Of a stretch of DNA of 64,000 bases, positions 22,370-35,039 are shown one piece after another. Location of the stretch: assembly GCA_029215795.1 (NCBI GenBank), contig JARDYH010000006.1:23513501-23577500 (forward strand). Direction: 5' to 3'. Within the stretch, counting starts at the first letter, position 1; each line of letters opens with the position of its first letter. The translations under genes were made by a program, and so were the position numbers. The notes beneath the pieces were generated by a model. That model was not told where the DNA came from. It saw nothing but the letters and a program-made list of their open reading frames with translations, and did not search any database. The DNA comes from Anniella stebbinsi. Its lineage: Eukaryota; Chordata; Lepidosauria; Squamata; Anniellidae.

Positions 22370-22690
22370 TGCCCATCTATACCTCTTTGGACTCAGACCA
22401 GACTCTGAGGCCTTGCTCTCAGTGTTGTTTTGAGATGTTCAGTATGTGGGACAGCGCCTTTTCAGTGTTGGTGGCGGCACTGTTCTGGAACATTCTTTCA
22501 GCCAAGTTGCGACAGCCCCCCTTTCCAAACTCTTTTTGACTACATTGAAAACACTTGTTGGACTTTTGCCTTTACCTTGGATTGGGTTTTAATCTTAACT
22601 ATATTGTGTTTGAATCGGTATTCTGAATTTATGTGGTTGTTTTTACTGTATTTTATTTACATTGTCTGAATGTGGCAATGTACACCAGTT
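22370..22690 (+). repeat. L2 3' end relic
   Basis: CGCCTTTTCAGTGTTGGTGG, then TGTTCTGGAACATTCT and a TTTTGACTACATTGAAAACA-type block, corresponds to the L2 RT end (AFSVVAP.LWN.LP) and 3' UTR with many indels. Confidence 0.5.
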
Positions 22691-22734
22691 GCTGGGGAAC
22701 ATAGGCAGGAAGTTGCTGTTGCACCCGTGTCCTG

Positions 22735-22835
22735 CTTTTGGGTTTCCTGTCAATAGTTGGTTGGCCACTGTGTGAACAGCATGCTGGACTTCAGTTGACC
22801 CTTTGTCTGATCTAAGAGGGCACTTCTTATGTTCA
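22735..22835 (+). repeat. Short dispersed repeat (LINE/SINE 3' end type)
   Basis: CATGCTGGACTTCAGTTGAC then CTTTGTCTGATCTAAGAGGG and CTTCTTATGTTC resembles a widespread reptilian repeat end. Family not assigned. Confidence 0.4.
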
Positions 22836-23035
22836 CATTGCACAAAAAGTGGGATAAAAGTGTTATCTTCAGGACACGCTACAAGAAAGGTGTAGGAGTA
22901 CTACCTTAATGATCTGTGCTTTGGCACAAACTTGCTATGAAAAGAAATCTGTCCTTAAAATATTGAGTTACTAAGTTTAGGATGATTGATTGATCCTAGG
23001 AGGGACAGATGCAGTTGCTGTCATATAAAAAAAAA

Positions 23036-23142
23036 ATACTGGGGCGGTCAATGTTTTTAATTTTTGTAAACCGCCCAGAGAGCTTCGGCTATGGGGCGGT
23101 ACATAAATGGAATAAAATAAATAAAATAAATAAATACATATA
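23036..23142 (+). repeat. L2 3' tail
   Basis: TTTTTGTAAACCGCCCAGAG, AGCTTCGGCTATGGGGCGGT, then an (AATAA)n run. This is the same 3' hairpin as the L2 at 18.5 kb. Confidence 0.85.
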
Positions 23143-23690
23143 GGTCCCTAAGCCAAGCAGCTATCTCAATGCCCATCTTCAGCAAAAGTGGGAAAGGGTG
23201 AGGGTTAGGAATTCATGGTGGAGATTTTGTGTCATGATTCTGGGGCGGACTTCCTTGCCCTGTTTGCCCAGTGCTGGGCTTTCTTATTACTCCAAGCTGG
23301 GTTTCTGTAGACGATAAAACTGAGGTGACGATGCTGAAATAAGCCTATCACCTACTTGGCTAATGGCCAGCTTGGATGACTTGGAGCAAGGAATGAGGAA
23401 ACGGTTGTAGAAGCTTCTCTCCTTGGCTGGGAAATGCTCCAGGGAAGCTCCGCCCAACATGTATCCTGAAAGAAGTGTTTCTTAATGTACATCTGTGAAG
23501 TGTTGCCACATAAATGATGAGACGGTGGGGAAGAATCCTGGTTTGATCAGCTGTGTTTTATCCAGGAGTAAAGTGTCTTTGGGATTGGTTCTGAGAATGG
23601 GTCAACATAAGGGGTGCTTCATAAGTTATGCTTTTCCTATATGGCCAGACCATCTTTGCAGAACTCCCAGCCCCATGACATTTCCATGTA
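23143..23690. other. Intergenic segment
   Basis: Nothing recognised. Confidence 0.5.
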
Positions 23691-23695
23691 GATCA

Positions 23696-23829
23696 AGGGT
23701 AGGGGAACCTTTGCCCTCCAGATAGTGTTGACCTACAATTCCTATCATCCCTAGCCATTGGCCATGCTGGTAGAGGCTGATGGGGGGAGCATTCTAGCAA
23801 ATATCTGGAGGGCCACAGGTTCCCCATCT
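23696..23829. mobile_element. Foldback MITE, family H
   Basis: The left GGGGAACCTTTGCCCTCCAG mirrors the right CTGGAGGGCCACAGGTTCCC. The interior holds TCCTATCATCCCTAGCCATT and GGCTGATGGGGG, mirror-related. This architecture is common in squamate genomes. No clear target duplication. Confidence 0.7.
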
Positions 23830-24844
23830 GATGTATATCAACATATATGACAATAGGTGATGTCACACACACACACACACACACCCAAATTCCAAAATCC
23901 ATATTAGTGTAATACCTTTATGAAGCCTCATGGGGACTTTGGAATAGTAGATGTGCTTCTTTTTCTGCTCATGCATTCACTGCAAAGCCACAGGTAATCA
24001 TGTCTTCTTACCGTCTGCACACACAGGGCGTATTTGTTACGCATGATAACCTCTCATGTTTCGCCATTTTACCTGTACCAAAGAGCTTTCATTGTAGGAA
24101 AAATATGATCAATATTATCAGGCAACCTAGTTGGCTCAAGTAATGATTCGTCTAGTCCAGCAGCCTCTCTCTCTCCATCAGTGGCCATCCAGCTACAGCT
24201 GTGAAACAGACCCAAACAAGGCATGGAAGTGGTGGTGGGGCCCTCCAGCATCTGTCATACTACCTCTGAACATGGCAGGGCTGTTTTTGTAGTTAACACC
24301 CACTAGCCATAATGATAGACTTGTTGAATAGGATGTGATGCCAAATCATGAGCAAAGGTGATTTTTGTCCCTTCTCTTTTATAGTTATTTATTCATTTCC
24401 CAGTTTTCTGCCCCAAACAGCACTCATTTTTTTACTTTCATAGGAAGTAAAGTCCTTTCATAGGAACCAACAGAATTAAAAGCATGCTGTCTGTCTCCCT
24501 TCTTAGTTAAGCAGTTTCTTCCTTGGGATTTTCACTGATTTCATCACCTTAATTTTCTGCTAGTCATCTGTACAATCATTCAAGTACAACTCAAACTGGA
24601 AAAGAAAGATATTTCTTCCAGGGATTGCTCCATGGCCATATTGTAAGGGGTTTTTTTTATTTAAAGTAGTGTCTTCTGTTCAGTATGGGATGGGATGGCT
24701 TCTGCTTATACCTCCCTGTACAGGAACAGGTGGGTGAGCATGTTGCTATAGCAATGTGTCAATTATTCTTGCCTACAATAGCTGCATCAATTATTGAATT
24801 ACATTAGACATATAAGGGGGCTAGAGGAGAAAACGGGCTCCTAA
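23830..24844. other. Intergenic segment
   Basis: A (CA)n tract of about 11 units lies at 23864-23885. No gene or other repeat recognised. Confidence 0.5.
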
Positions 24845-25210
24845 CAGATGGCTGTCTGTACGCGGGGAAAGCCCTGTGGTCACTGTGGATCAGCTCCGCT
24901 TCGGTTAGACAACGCGAGCACAGCTTCATAGCCACCACGGGGCTTCCCCATGATGCTGAGATATGAAAAAGTCAGGGATTTGCCCTGACTTTTTCAAAGG
25001 CATATCAGCATGGTGCTTCTGCCATGTAACGTCGCTCTGTGGCCAATCCGGGGTCAACCCGAGGTTGGAGCCTGGTGGAAGGCAACCAGCAATTGATCGC
25101 CTTCATCCAGGAAGAGGGCGGGGGAGGCACCAGAACCCGGATGGCCACCTAGAAACCATATGCTCCTTCCTCAGCATCAAGATTGCCTGACAACACCCAG
25201 GGAAAGGGGA
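24845..25210 (+). repeat. Dispersed repeat, family E copy 3
   Basis: CGGGGAAAGCCCTGTGGTCA, a perfect hairpin AAAAAGTCAGGG/CCCTGACTTTTT at about 24967-24997, and AAGATTGCCTGACAACACCC at the end. Shares order with copies at 360 and 18950. Confidence 0.55.
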
Positions 25211-26790
25211 AATGTGGGGTTGAAGAGGGAAGCAGCGCCATCCCAACACCGTGAAGATAGCTGCATGGCTCTGGCTCAGAGAAGTGGCTCACTGTTTTGT
25301 GAAATGGTAATCCAATGGCTCTTTACCCATGGGGCTTCAAACACATGAATCAAGAGTCAGTTGGAATGAGAATAAGAACACAATAATTCTGTTCCCAGAG
25401 TGAGCTGCAACAAATATTATATTAAAGTGCATTCAATATAGTAATAAAATACATTTTTAAAACAGCAACACAATTCAATTACTAATAGCAGTGACATGTT
25501 CATCTGCCTAGCTATCAGTCAATCAACATAATGGAGCGATCCTATATGCTCCCCCCCCCGAAAGTATCAGGGGGATACATAAGATACTTCAATTTCCTGG
25601 CTCCAAGGTCAGAGACAGGGCTCTGACCTTGTAGCCAGGAAACTGTGCTTCTTGACCCATTCCCCCTCATAGCTGTGCCAGCTACCTCTCTGCACTTGGA
25701 AAACAGAGCGTGGAGATGGGGAAAGGGGAGCTAGGATGGGATACGCCAGTTCCTATGGCTGCCCCAGCCTCCTTCCCTCCCCCTCTGAGGTGCTGCTGCT
25801 AGGAGGGCAAAATCACCCATCTAGCAGAAATACAGGGAGGCTGGAGCATGGACGTGAAGATCGCCTCTGTTGTCCCTCCACCCTAAATTGGATACTTGAC
25901 GGCCTCCAAGTTCAGAGGCTGATGGCAAGCCACACTGGATTGCAACCTAAAACGAATGGAACAATTGCCTGAAAGGTCAGGCCGATGATGACATAGAATA
26001 TTAGCAGTGGGCTACACTGCAGGGCTGTCATAAGACATTCTCCTTTAGACCCAGTCCCCCAACCACCTGAAATATGGGGGTAATGGACTGCTTTGGATTT
26101 TGCACTGACAGGGCTATTTATAAATGATGGGACACTAAAAAAAAGAATTTTCATATGAAACAAAAATAGGGTGAGATACACTGTGAACTTCTGTCGCTAC
26201 CTTTTGTTTGGTGGGCAGGTAGTCACAGCTATGCAAATTCCTGAATTTCTCAATTGATTTCTATGGGCAGTTCTCTCTTCCCCCCCCCCCCCCTGAAGAA
26301 ACATTTAAAAATGGCTTCTCTGATGAGAGATTGTCTATACAGACTATGAGATACCTTCTACTGATTTTTCTCATCTTGGCAAGCGTAAACAGGACAGAGG
26401 GAGGGATGAGCTCTGTGGATGTTCCTGGAGGAAATCAAGGAAGATGATCAAGAACTCCAAGGATGGAATAAGGCCAGCCACTCATAATCATAGGCTTAGC
26501 AAGAATGAAGGGGAGCTCATCCCCTACTGATGGAAAGACTCTTCTCTGACTCATACTTCAGGTATACCTGTACATTGTCCCCAATTTGGGAAGAGGGACC
26601 AGGGAAGCAGGACTGGGGCAACGGGTCTCTGGGCGCATGCTACATTCCTCCTGATACACCCAGATATTCCAGAGTGCAGTAGGCCTTTCCCAACTTTTCT
26701 AATGAGAGGTTATATCCTGGATTCAAACCTAGGTCTCCTTGCATGTGAAACCCAAGCTTTTCTACTGGGCTAGAGCTGCTCCTGCAACTC
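25211..26790. other. Intergenic segment
   Basis: A poly-C tract lies at 26281-26293; no gene or clear repeat. Confidence 0.5.
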
Positions 26791-26794
26791 CTGT

Positions 26795-27720
26795 ATTCTT
26801 GATGAGGAGATGCAGGGAATACTTATCAAAATTGCAGATGACACAAAATTGAGTGGGATCGTTAATACCCTGGAAGACAGAAACAAACTCCAAAGTGAAC
26901 TTGATAGACTGGAGCACTGGGCTGAAAACAACAGAATGAAATTTAATAGTGATAAAAGGCAAATTCTATACCTAGGAAAAAGAAACCAAATGCACAGTTA
27001 CAAGACGGGGGATACTTGGCTCAGCAACACTACATACAAGAAGGATCTTGGAATTGTTGTAGATCACAAGCTGAATATGAGCCAACAGTGTGACGTGGCT
27101 GCAAAAAAAGCAAATGCTATTTTGGGCTGCATTAATAGACATATAGCTTCCAAATCATGCGAGGTATTGGTTCCCCTCTATTCAGCACTGATTAGGCCCC
27201 ATCTTAAGTATTACTTCCAGTTCTGGGCACCACACTTCAAGAAGGATGCAGACAAGCTGGAGCGTGTTCAGAGGAGGGCAACAAGGATGATCAGGGGTCC
27301 GGAAACACAGCCCTATGAGGAGAGACTGAAAGAACTGGGCATGTTTAGCCTGGAGAAAAGAAGACTGAGGGGAGACATGATAGCACTCTTCAAATACTTG
27401 AACGGTTGTCACACAGAGGAGGGCCAGGATCTCTTCTCGATCAACCCAGAGTGCAGGACACCAAATAATGGGCTCAAGTTACAGGAAGCAAGATTCCGGC
27501 TGAACATAAGGAAAAACTTCCTGACTATTAGAGCAGTATAACAATGGAACCAATTACCTAGGGAGGTGGTGGGCTCTCCCACACTATTGGTCATCAAGAT
27601 GCAGCTGGACAGCCATCTGTCAGGGATGCTTTAAGGTAGATTCATTCATTGAGCAGGGGGTTGGACTCGATGGACTTATAGGCCCCTGTCAAGTCTACTA
27701 TTCTATGATTCTATGATTGG
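26795..27720 (+). mobile_element. CR1 LINE 3' end
   Basis: The frame 26810-27541 (243 codons) encodes the RT C-terminal part: KIADDTKLSGIVNTLEDRNK, LQSELDRLEHWAENN, then YKKDLGIVVDHKLNMSQQC, LVPLYSALIRPHLKY and LERVQRRATRMI. A stop codon interrupts just before [10 protein letters not shown]. The 3' end carries the typical CR1 (ATTCTATG)n tail at about 27700-27718. 5'-truncated. Confidence 0.93.
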
Positions 27721-29549
27721 GTCCTCAGTCTGATGGCTGAAGGAAGACAAATGCCCCATTATGCCTCTGTTTTCTGGTTGCTGCTGTGGTTGAGTGGGTA
27801 GTTTGCTGTTTGGGTTTCAATCTTGGGAAGGTGCTCCCTTTCTTTTGCCTCTGACATGACTGTTGCTGGCCAAGCATGCAAAAGTTGAGAGGTCCTGTTC
27901 CCTCCATTCCCCATGATGGGGCTTAAACTCACATCTCTAGTTTCCTAGCCTTGTACCTGGTTTGGGAAGGTACTGGAGATTGCTACTGACAGCGTGTGGT
28001 TGTGACTTCTTGGCCTCACCCTTTCCCTGCTGGGCAAAAGACTCTTTTCCTCCCTCAGTGGATCTTAAACCCGTGGCCAAAGAGGGCTGTGTGTCCTCTG
28101 AGCTGGCCTCCTGCCAAGGCAGCTATTGGGGTGCTGTGTTATGTGGCCTAGTTGTGTGCGTTGTGATCAAACACAGGGTGTAAGAGCAAGGTGGGACATG
28201 AGTGGGCTCCAACCCCCGCCTGCAGAGATACCTGGGGACTCACATTGCGGCCTGTACAACAGTAGTTCATGGAATGGAGGCTGCAGTGTGTGGAGCAGGG
28301 CAGGAAGGTGGTGTGTGTGTGTGTGTGGCCATTGCCTTCAGTTCATTGGCTCCCGCCAAATGATACAAGGACATCAACACTGTGACAGTCTGCAAATGGC
28401 AGGTACTGGTAGTGTTGCCATAGATGCTGGGATATAGCTGTTGTTTTTGCCCTGTTGTGTGGTTTTCCCTACTGTTTGAGACTTGCTGAATCTGCAGTTA
28501 TTGCACTAGTATAGCGGTGATGTATCTCCCTCCCTGGCATTATTGGTGTGTAGAATTATAAATTTTTTATAATAATCCTTTTTGTGGCATCCTGCATAGC
28601 AATAGGTTTTTTTAAAAAGTTGTTAAATATTTTGCTTCTACTGAATTCTACTGGGATCTGATTTGCAAGTACTGAAAGAAAGGAATCACCAATCCTTCTA
28701 TTTTTGAAGTCTATTCCATGCATGTTGTTATTGTACGATTTTCAGATCAAACTCTTATCCTGTACATCTATCAATCCAAGATCAAAATTAGGACTATTTT
28801 TTGCAATATTAAATCTAGCGGGAAAGACTCCATAGCATAAATTGTTATCACTATTTGTCCCATTTTTCATAATTGCTCTAAGTGTGCCATTATTTAATAA
28901 TGCTTTCCTTTCATCTTTTTCTAATCAAATCTAAGAAGACAAAGGAATTTCAATTCCAAACTGTTCAATGTCCCAACAATTATTTTTTCCCAATGCAATC
29001 ACTGGCGCAAAGCAGGGAAAGGGGATGCATGGCAACAATGCTCTGTATTTGAGGCTGCCAAACTTCCAACTTTAACTGATAGGTATAATAAACAATGTTT
29101 AATTCTAGGTGGTTTGTTCTTAATAATTTATTTATTAATACATTACTTTTGCCATTCAACAGGACATTGCAGAAATATAGTGCAATGTGGTAGGGCCATG
29201 CTTTGACTGATTATGTGGAATAGCCGTAAATGTATTCATTCCGTCAGAGTATTTTGCATTATTAAAAACGAGACTCCGTCTTGATCTGAGACCTTAGGTA
29301 CCAGATGGCCTCATCCTGCCACCTTGTGGTTGCTGTAAAATTCAACTCACATTTTAAAAGCCTCCTGTCTCAATACAAATTTGTCCCTAGGGAAGGGAAA
29401 TGTAGACATGGCAGGTAATGAAAATGACAACTTAATGTAAGTCCACTGACAAAACAGAGCACACTTTTCAGAGAGACCCCTTAATGCAAGGGCAGTGGAG
29501 GTGGGAAAGGGCGGACCTCTCTTGGCATAACAAAGCTATCTCTGGCTAG
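27721..29549. other. Intergenic segment
   Basis: A GT-rich tract lies at 28311-28327. The stretch 28560-29160 is AT-rich and unassigned. No gene recognised. Confidence 0.5.
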
Positions 29550-29892
29550 GGCCTCATCTACAAGAATTCGCCTTTATGCCTGGTTAGGCGATTATGCGCA
29601 TATTCGCAGAAGCGCATTTACGCCTAATACCTCTGTACGAGAGGTGGCGAAGTGCATGACTGGACGACCGAAACGCGAATTAAACTGTTGACATGCGGAG
29701 AATCGCTTGTTCACATAGTCAAAATGTGCTTTAACGGCCGGAGCAAAATCAAACTCGCTATAACGCGCATTCGATACTGCGCATAATCGGAGAGAAAACA
29801 CGCCTCTACGCCCGATTTGCACTCCGTTGTTGTAGAGTAAATTTTTTTAATGCGCCTTGAAAGAGCTTTAAATGCCTCTTGTAGAGGCAGCC
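29550..29892 (+). mobile_element. GCGC-rich MITE family B, copy 1
   Basis: Left end GGCCTCATCTACAAG, right end CTTGTAGAGGCAGCC, flanked by TAG at 29547-29549 and 29893-29895. The interior repeats GCGCAT/ATGCGC words. PIF/Harbinger-like by 3-bp target duplication. No coding capacity. Confidence 0.85.
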
Positions 29893-30120
29893 TAGGTTTC
29901 CTCTCAGCCCTAAGCAGAGTCATTCTGATCAGAAGCCAGCAAGTAAACTCCTTCGCTGCCAATGCATTTGCAGGAACCTCTGCTATATTGCATAGTGAAT
30001 GCTTAGAGGAAGAGTGGAAAGGGGATACTTAGGCCAAGTAAGGAGCACAGTCCCCATCACAAAGAAACTGTGCATGTGCAGACCAGAAGTCTTCAATCAG
30101 GAATTATGCTGTATCTAGAT

Positions 30121-31089
30121 TAGGGATGTGCAACGCTGGGAAATCCATTCCGTTTAAGCTTGACAGAGTACTGCAGAGTTTCTGGTTCATTAAACAGGAC
30201 AGGGGGATGGGGGGAGGCAGGACTTGGATTCTGGGGAAATGTCTGTCTTTTTTCAATGGCTGCAATTAGTGCATTAAAAAAAACCACCAGGTTCCCCATT
30301 TGCACAAATAGCAATTTATGCAACGGGGGGGGGGGGGGATCTTGAAATGTGCACAATATTGCTGTCATTTTCTTTGAAATATATATTGCTGATCTTAGTG
30401 CAACTGCTGCACACGATCACAGGGGTCTGTCTGGCTACTATGGAGTCCTGCAGAAGCATATTCCCCTCTTGTCAATATCCCTGTCAGTTTCATTCTCTCC
30501 ACACATTATTTTGTTTTGCTTAGCAGAGCCAATTGTCAAAAGAACTTGCCTCCACTTTGCCTGGGAGGTGCTTTCTGCGGTTACTGCAAAAGGGAGCCGG
30601 GAAAAGCAGGTGCAGGCTACATCTTTGTTAAAATCAGTTGCCTGATTGCAATAGAAGTATGCAATGGAAGTGGAGACCCAAAAGTGTCAGTTCAACAGTT
30701 CAAACCCTGAGGATTAGGTTGTTAAGTGGGCAATCTGGGCCTCTTTACCCAACCTGTCAGTGGGCAATTTGCACATGCTTTGGCACTGACAGGTCAGGGA
30801 AAGGGGACCAGATCACTCACTTAGCAACCTGATCCTCAATTCCTGAGCAATAATAATTAAAAAATTGTGCAAATGGCAAGTTGCTCAAATAGCAGAACCC
30901 AAGTTTTTTTTTAAAAAATGTGCAAATTGCAGCCATTAAAAAACCCGGAAATCCAAGTATTGGCTCCACTCGCTACAGAGCAAGTAGACACCATCAGAGG
31001 GAAAAGGAACAGAATCTGCAAAGCTGAAACAGAAAAAAACAAACTTTGAATCTCACCCACCACCAAAACAGAATCCTCTGACATCTCCA
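30121..31089. mobile_element. hAT-like foldback element D (969 bp)
   Basis: Starts TAGGGATGTGCA, the same terminus as the 56.8-kb element, after ATCTAGAT. The right end reads TGACATCTCCA and is followed by GTCTAGAT, giving an 8-bp target duplication with one mismatch. The interior has mirror blocks such as AATGGCTGCAATT against AATTGCAGCCATT. No transposase. It also holds a poly-G tract near 30326. Confidence 0.6.
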
Positions 31090-31955
31090 GTCTAGATTAA
31101 GACAAACTGGGGAGGGCAGATATAAGCTTATTTGTGGTTTCCCCATGGGTCAGCAAAAGTCCCACTCCAGAGATGGATCTGCTGTCAAAGGCATGCTTCT
31201 ACACATCACATTAGGATCAGATTGACCAAACATGGCAGTTCCTGTGATCACTTTCATGCTATGTGATGTTTATCAGCTGGTCAAATTCACTTTCAATTTA
31301 TGTTTCTCTCTCTCTCTCTGTATGCACGTGTGCAATGTGTATTTGTTTTTAAACTCTAGGCTACATTAACTGCTTTTCTGCAAGGCAAAATAGAAATGTT
31401 CTTGGTAAGTTATTATTTTGGTTCTTTTTCAGGTGTCCAGGCATAACAAAGGTAGTGATGCCTTGTACATATTTATCAACAGCACTGTGTCCATCCTATT
31501 ATTCCCCTCCCCTGAAACATGAACCTCTTTGTTGCCCTTGCTGGAGACTTTCCACCTTCATTCTTACCCCCACCCCCATTTAATGAACACTGCTTACAGT
31601 GAAAACACATCATGTTTTGGTACATGCAGAAGTATTTGAACTATACACACGGAGGCGGTTTGCTTATACTATCCCTTTGTAGAGACTTGTAGCACTAGCC
31701 CAGGGCCACTTGTTACATCTGCTTTTGTAGCTGTGTTGAACCAACAGTGCTGTCAAATGAGAACAGAACAGCCGTACCTAATGGCATCCTAGAGAACTCC
31801 AGGGCTGTCCTGAAGAACATGGACTGCTTGGCAGAAAAGGAGAGTATTGGCACCAACATAAAGGACTCGTCATCACTGCCAGCAAACAGGATCATATGCA
31901 ATGCTTCTTACTGTTTGGATATGACAGATGCAATTGCCACATGTGAACTTACATT
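31090..31955. other. Intergenic segment
   Basis: A (CT)n tract lies at about 31305-31320. Nothing else recognised. Confidence 0.5.
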
Positions 31956-31975
31956 GGCTCAGTTCAGATGTCACA

Positions 31976-32028
31976 TTAGTCAACAGTGGACTATTTAATG
32001 AACCATTTCTTAAATAGTCCCCCATTGA
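31976..32028. repeat. Hairpin, inverted repeat with about 20-bp arms
   Basis: AGTCAACAGTGGACTATTTAA pairs with TTAAATAGTCCCCCATTGACT around a short loop. It probably belongs to a longer foldback MITE extending towards 32400 that I could not delimit. Confidence 0.55.
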
Positions 32029-32425
32029 CTAACTTGTCATCTGTCGGGGGAAACCACGCCATAGTTGGTTATTTCCAAAAAAATAACCAATGGAGATAAT
32101 CATCAGTTTGCAGAGTTGTTTTTCTGCACAACCTTTGATTATCGTGTTGTGTGGTGGGCTACATTGATTATTTCCCCTGCCAACAGAGTTGCGAGGCAAG
32201 AGCGGCAGAAATCCCGGGCGCCTTTGCCCAGCAGGGCTCCATTGGCAGAAGAAACATTCCTGTGCTGGCAAGTGCTTGGGGAGCCCCCATTGTGCCATCC
32301 CTTGGTGGAGTGGCATGATCCTTGCCTCACCACATGCTTCCCAGTACTGGCACATGTTGTCCCTTGCCGCTGCCACCAGCCACCCCAATCCATCTGGAGA
32401 TAGGCTCAAGGGGATAGAAGGAGCC

Positions 32426-33023
32426 TGTGACGATACCCCACATTTCTATCCCCTTAGGTATGTCTGGTTTAGTATGTCTGGCGAGTGTGGTATGTTGGAA
32501 TGAATGGGTGTGGCTGATGATGCTGGGAAAGGGAGGGAGGAGGAGTATATATATAGTGTGAGGGAGTGTTTCAGTTTATCCTTATTGCCTTGGTTGGGTG
32601 GAGGGTAGTTGTGTGGAAGATAGCTGCGTGTGATCTAGTCTGGAGTGTGTGTGAGGAGATTATTAGGATTTAGGATTATTAGTACATTATTAGAAGTGTT
32701 AAGAATAAGCAGGTGTTAATTTGATTTGAAAGAACTGTTAACAACAATAAAAGTTTTCTTTTATTTTTTGCTACCGCAAACCACATGTCAGCTTGGCTTT
32801 GTAACCTGCTCTATAAGTATAATAAAGAAACACAAATCATTACCCTTTCAGCCAACACACTCACAGAAGAACCTTATTCAAAACCCTTAAAACCCTTTCC
32901 CCCTCTGCTGTAAGGGAAAAGTGGTGCATCTTTTACCCTTCCCTCAGGCTTATTCAAATGGTGGCACTTGTCCTGAGAGGGGTGTGCTCGTCTAGACCTG
33001 GTGTTTGAGGCTGTGGCGGCACA
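32426..33023 (+). repeat. Putative 5' LTR of the Ty3/gypsy element
   Basis: Begins TGTGACGATACC and ends GGCGGCACA (TG...CA), with a TATATATATA box at 32546-32555 and AATAAA at 32746-32751. A TGG-initiated putative primer-binding site (TGGTGGCAGCGTGGTGGG) starts at 33028. The matching 3' LTR was not confirmed. Confidence 0.6.
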
Positions 33024-33330
33024 TATTTGGTGGCAGCGTGGTGGGATTTCAAGGTAAATTTTCTGGTCAGCTGCTGTGATCAGAAATTTCAAGAAATCTC
33101 CTTTTTGAATAGAAGGCTCTGTGAGATACAGTTACTGTGTCAAGTACTGTGTTTAGCTGTTAAAGCTACATTATATTCAGGTCAGAAGTTGTTTTGATAC
33201 AACTGTCTGACAGGATATTTTCTCTGTGGTGGTACAGAAGTGTTACCATTTCAAGATTAAAACTCCTGACTGCATTTTAATAATCCTAATCTCATTTTGT
33301 TTATTAAAGATCTATCTGTCTAGTTGAAAC

Positions 33331-34620
33331 ATGGAGATCTTGGGGTTAAAGAAAGATGCCCTTACAGACAGATGTCAGACACTGGGTTTGCCGGTTGAAG
33401 GCAAATTAGTTGACGAATTAAATGGTCTCTTATTGAATTCTATCGAGTTGGTGGTGCTGGGAAACATGAGGTGAACCCTAGGCAGCCATTAGCTATGAAA
33501 ATGTCTCCTCAGTGTGTGGAACTGGAAAGGGAGAAATTAAAACAGCAAAAGGAGATGGACATGGAATTAAGACAACAAGAGAAAATTGAGTTGGAAAAAT
33601 TAAAACAACAAAAAGAGCAACAGGAGGCTGATAGAGAGTTAAGGAAAGCTGAGTTGCAGCTGAAAGAAAAAGAACAGGAGGCTGATCGGGAGTTGAGGAG
33701 AGCCGAGTTACAGCAGAGAGCGAGATCGTGAGGTGGAATTAGAACGTGTTGCTTTGCAGAAAAAGAAAACTTAGTAAGATGATAAATGGAGAACTGAGGA
33801 AGGAGCCAAACCTCCTAAATTATCTCCAAAAGATTTCACAGCATACATAGAAGAACAAGACCCACAAATTTTCTTTAAAACCTTTGAAAAAGCAGCCATG
33901 ATGTGGGAAGTAAAACCACGGGATTATATGAAGTTTATCCCAAACCTGATAAGGGGAGATTTGGCTGAAATATATAATAGCTTTCCTGTGGGGGAAGTGA
34001 TTGGCTTTGAGACATTCAAAGCAGCAATGTACAAAAGATTTCAGTATGGCCCTGAATATTTCAGAAAGAAATTCAGAAGTGCTAATGCTGCTTCCTCAAA
34101 ATCATTTGTGGAATTAAGCCACAAATTGGCTGACCATTTTAACAAATGGATTACCTGTGCTGAGGTAAAAACCCAAGCGGATTTGGTTGATCTTATGATC
34201 AGAGATCAACTAATTTTTCAGATACCTCAGGACATGCGTTTATTGGTTAGGGATCGTGGCCCTAAAACATATCAGGATGCGGCTTTGTTGGCAGACCAGT
34301 TCTCCTTGAACAGAGGTTATAATATGGCTGGCAAGTCTAAGAAAGAGACTGACATGAAGCCTAGATCTAAACCAGGAGGGTTCAAGAGAGAAGCTGATAG
34401 TGCCAAGAGCCAGATAACATCAGAAAAGGCGGGAAACACCACCAGACCTTTGTTTGGCAAAACCGATCTCACTTGCCATCTTTGTGGGCTTGTAGGGCAT
34501 ATACGACCTCAGTGTCCTAGACTTCAGGAGAAAAAAGAGAAAAGTACCTCAGTCAGGAGAGTGTACGTGACTGAAAATACTGAGAGTGACATGAGTCCAC
34601 AATGTTACCGATTGCAGTAG
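33331..34620 (+). pseudogene. gypsy gag relic
   Basis: It starts at ATG 33331 with MEILGLKKDALTDRC...LGLPVEGK, a SAP-like N-terminus known from vertebrate gypsy gag. A highly charged coiled coil follows (33471-33731, Lys/Glu/Gln-rich), then the capsid-like region 33898-34400 and a CX2CX4HX4C zinc knuckle, CHLCGLVGHIRPQC, at about 34474-34515. It is broken by stops or frameshifts near 33471 and 33730-33775. Confidence 0.8.
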
Positions 34621-34626
34621 AAAGAC

Positions 34627-34929
34627 ATGCTAGAGTCAGATCAATCCCTATGGGAAGAAGTTATGATCAATGGGTCAAAGCATTTAGCTGTCCTAGACAC
34701 TAGATCGAGTATTTCTCTAATCCAAGGAGATTTGGTTGGGCCTGAGGAAATAATTCCTCATAAGAAGGTTTCTATTAAACCTGTAAGCGGGGTCTCATTT
34801 GAAATTCCCTTTGCTGAGGTAGAAGTTACTTGGAGAGATTTTAAAGAGAAAGTTACATTAGGAGTGAATGCCTGTCAAGAAGAGCCTTTGATATTAGGAA
34901 AGGATCTTATGAGAGCACGCGATCTATGA
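34627..34929 (+). pseudogene. gypsy aspartic protease relic
   Basis: About 100 codons with LAVLDTRSSISLIQGDLV, where the catalytic Asp-Thr-Gly reads Asp-Thr-Arg, and a distal LILGKDLM typical of retropepsins (normally hLGxDhh). Inactive by the lost glycine. Confidence 0.7.
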
Positions 34930-35039
34930 CAGATGCGGAAACTTGTAGCAATATAGGAGGCGCAGGGAGTTTGCCTGCTGAGTTGCCTAGCAACTCCAAT
35001 GAAAAAAAACCTTGCTACTCCAGAGATTCCTCAAGTTGA

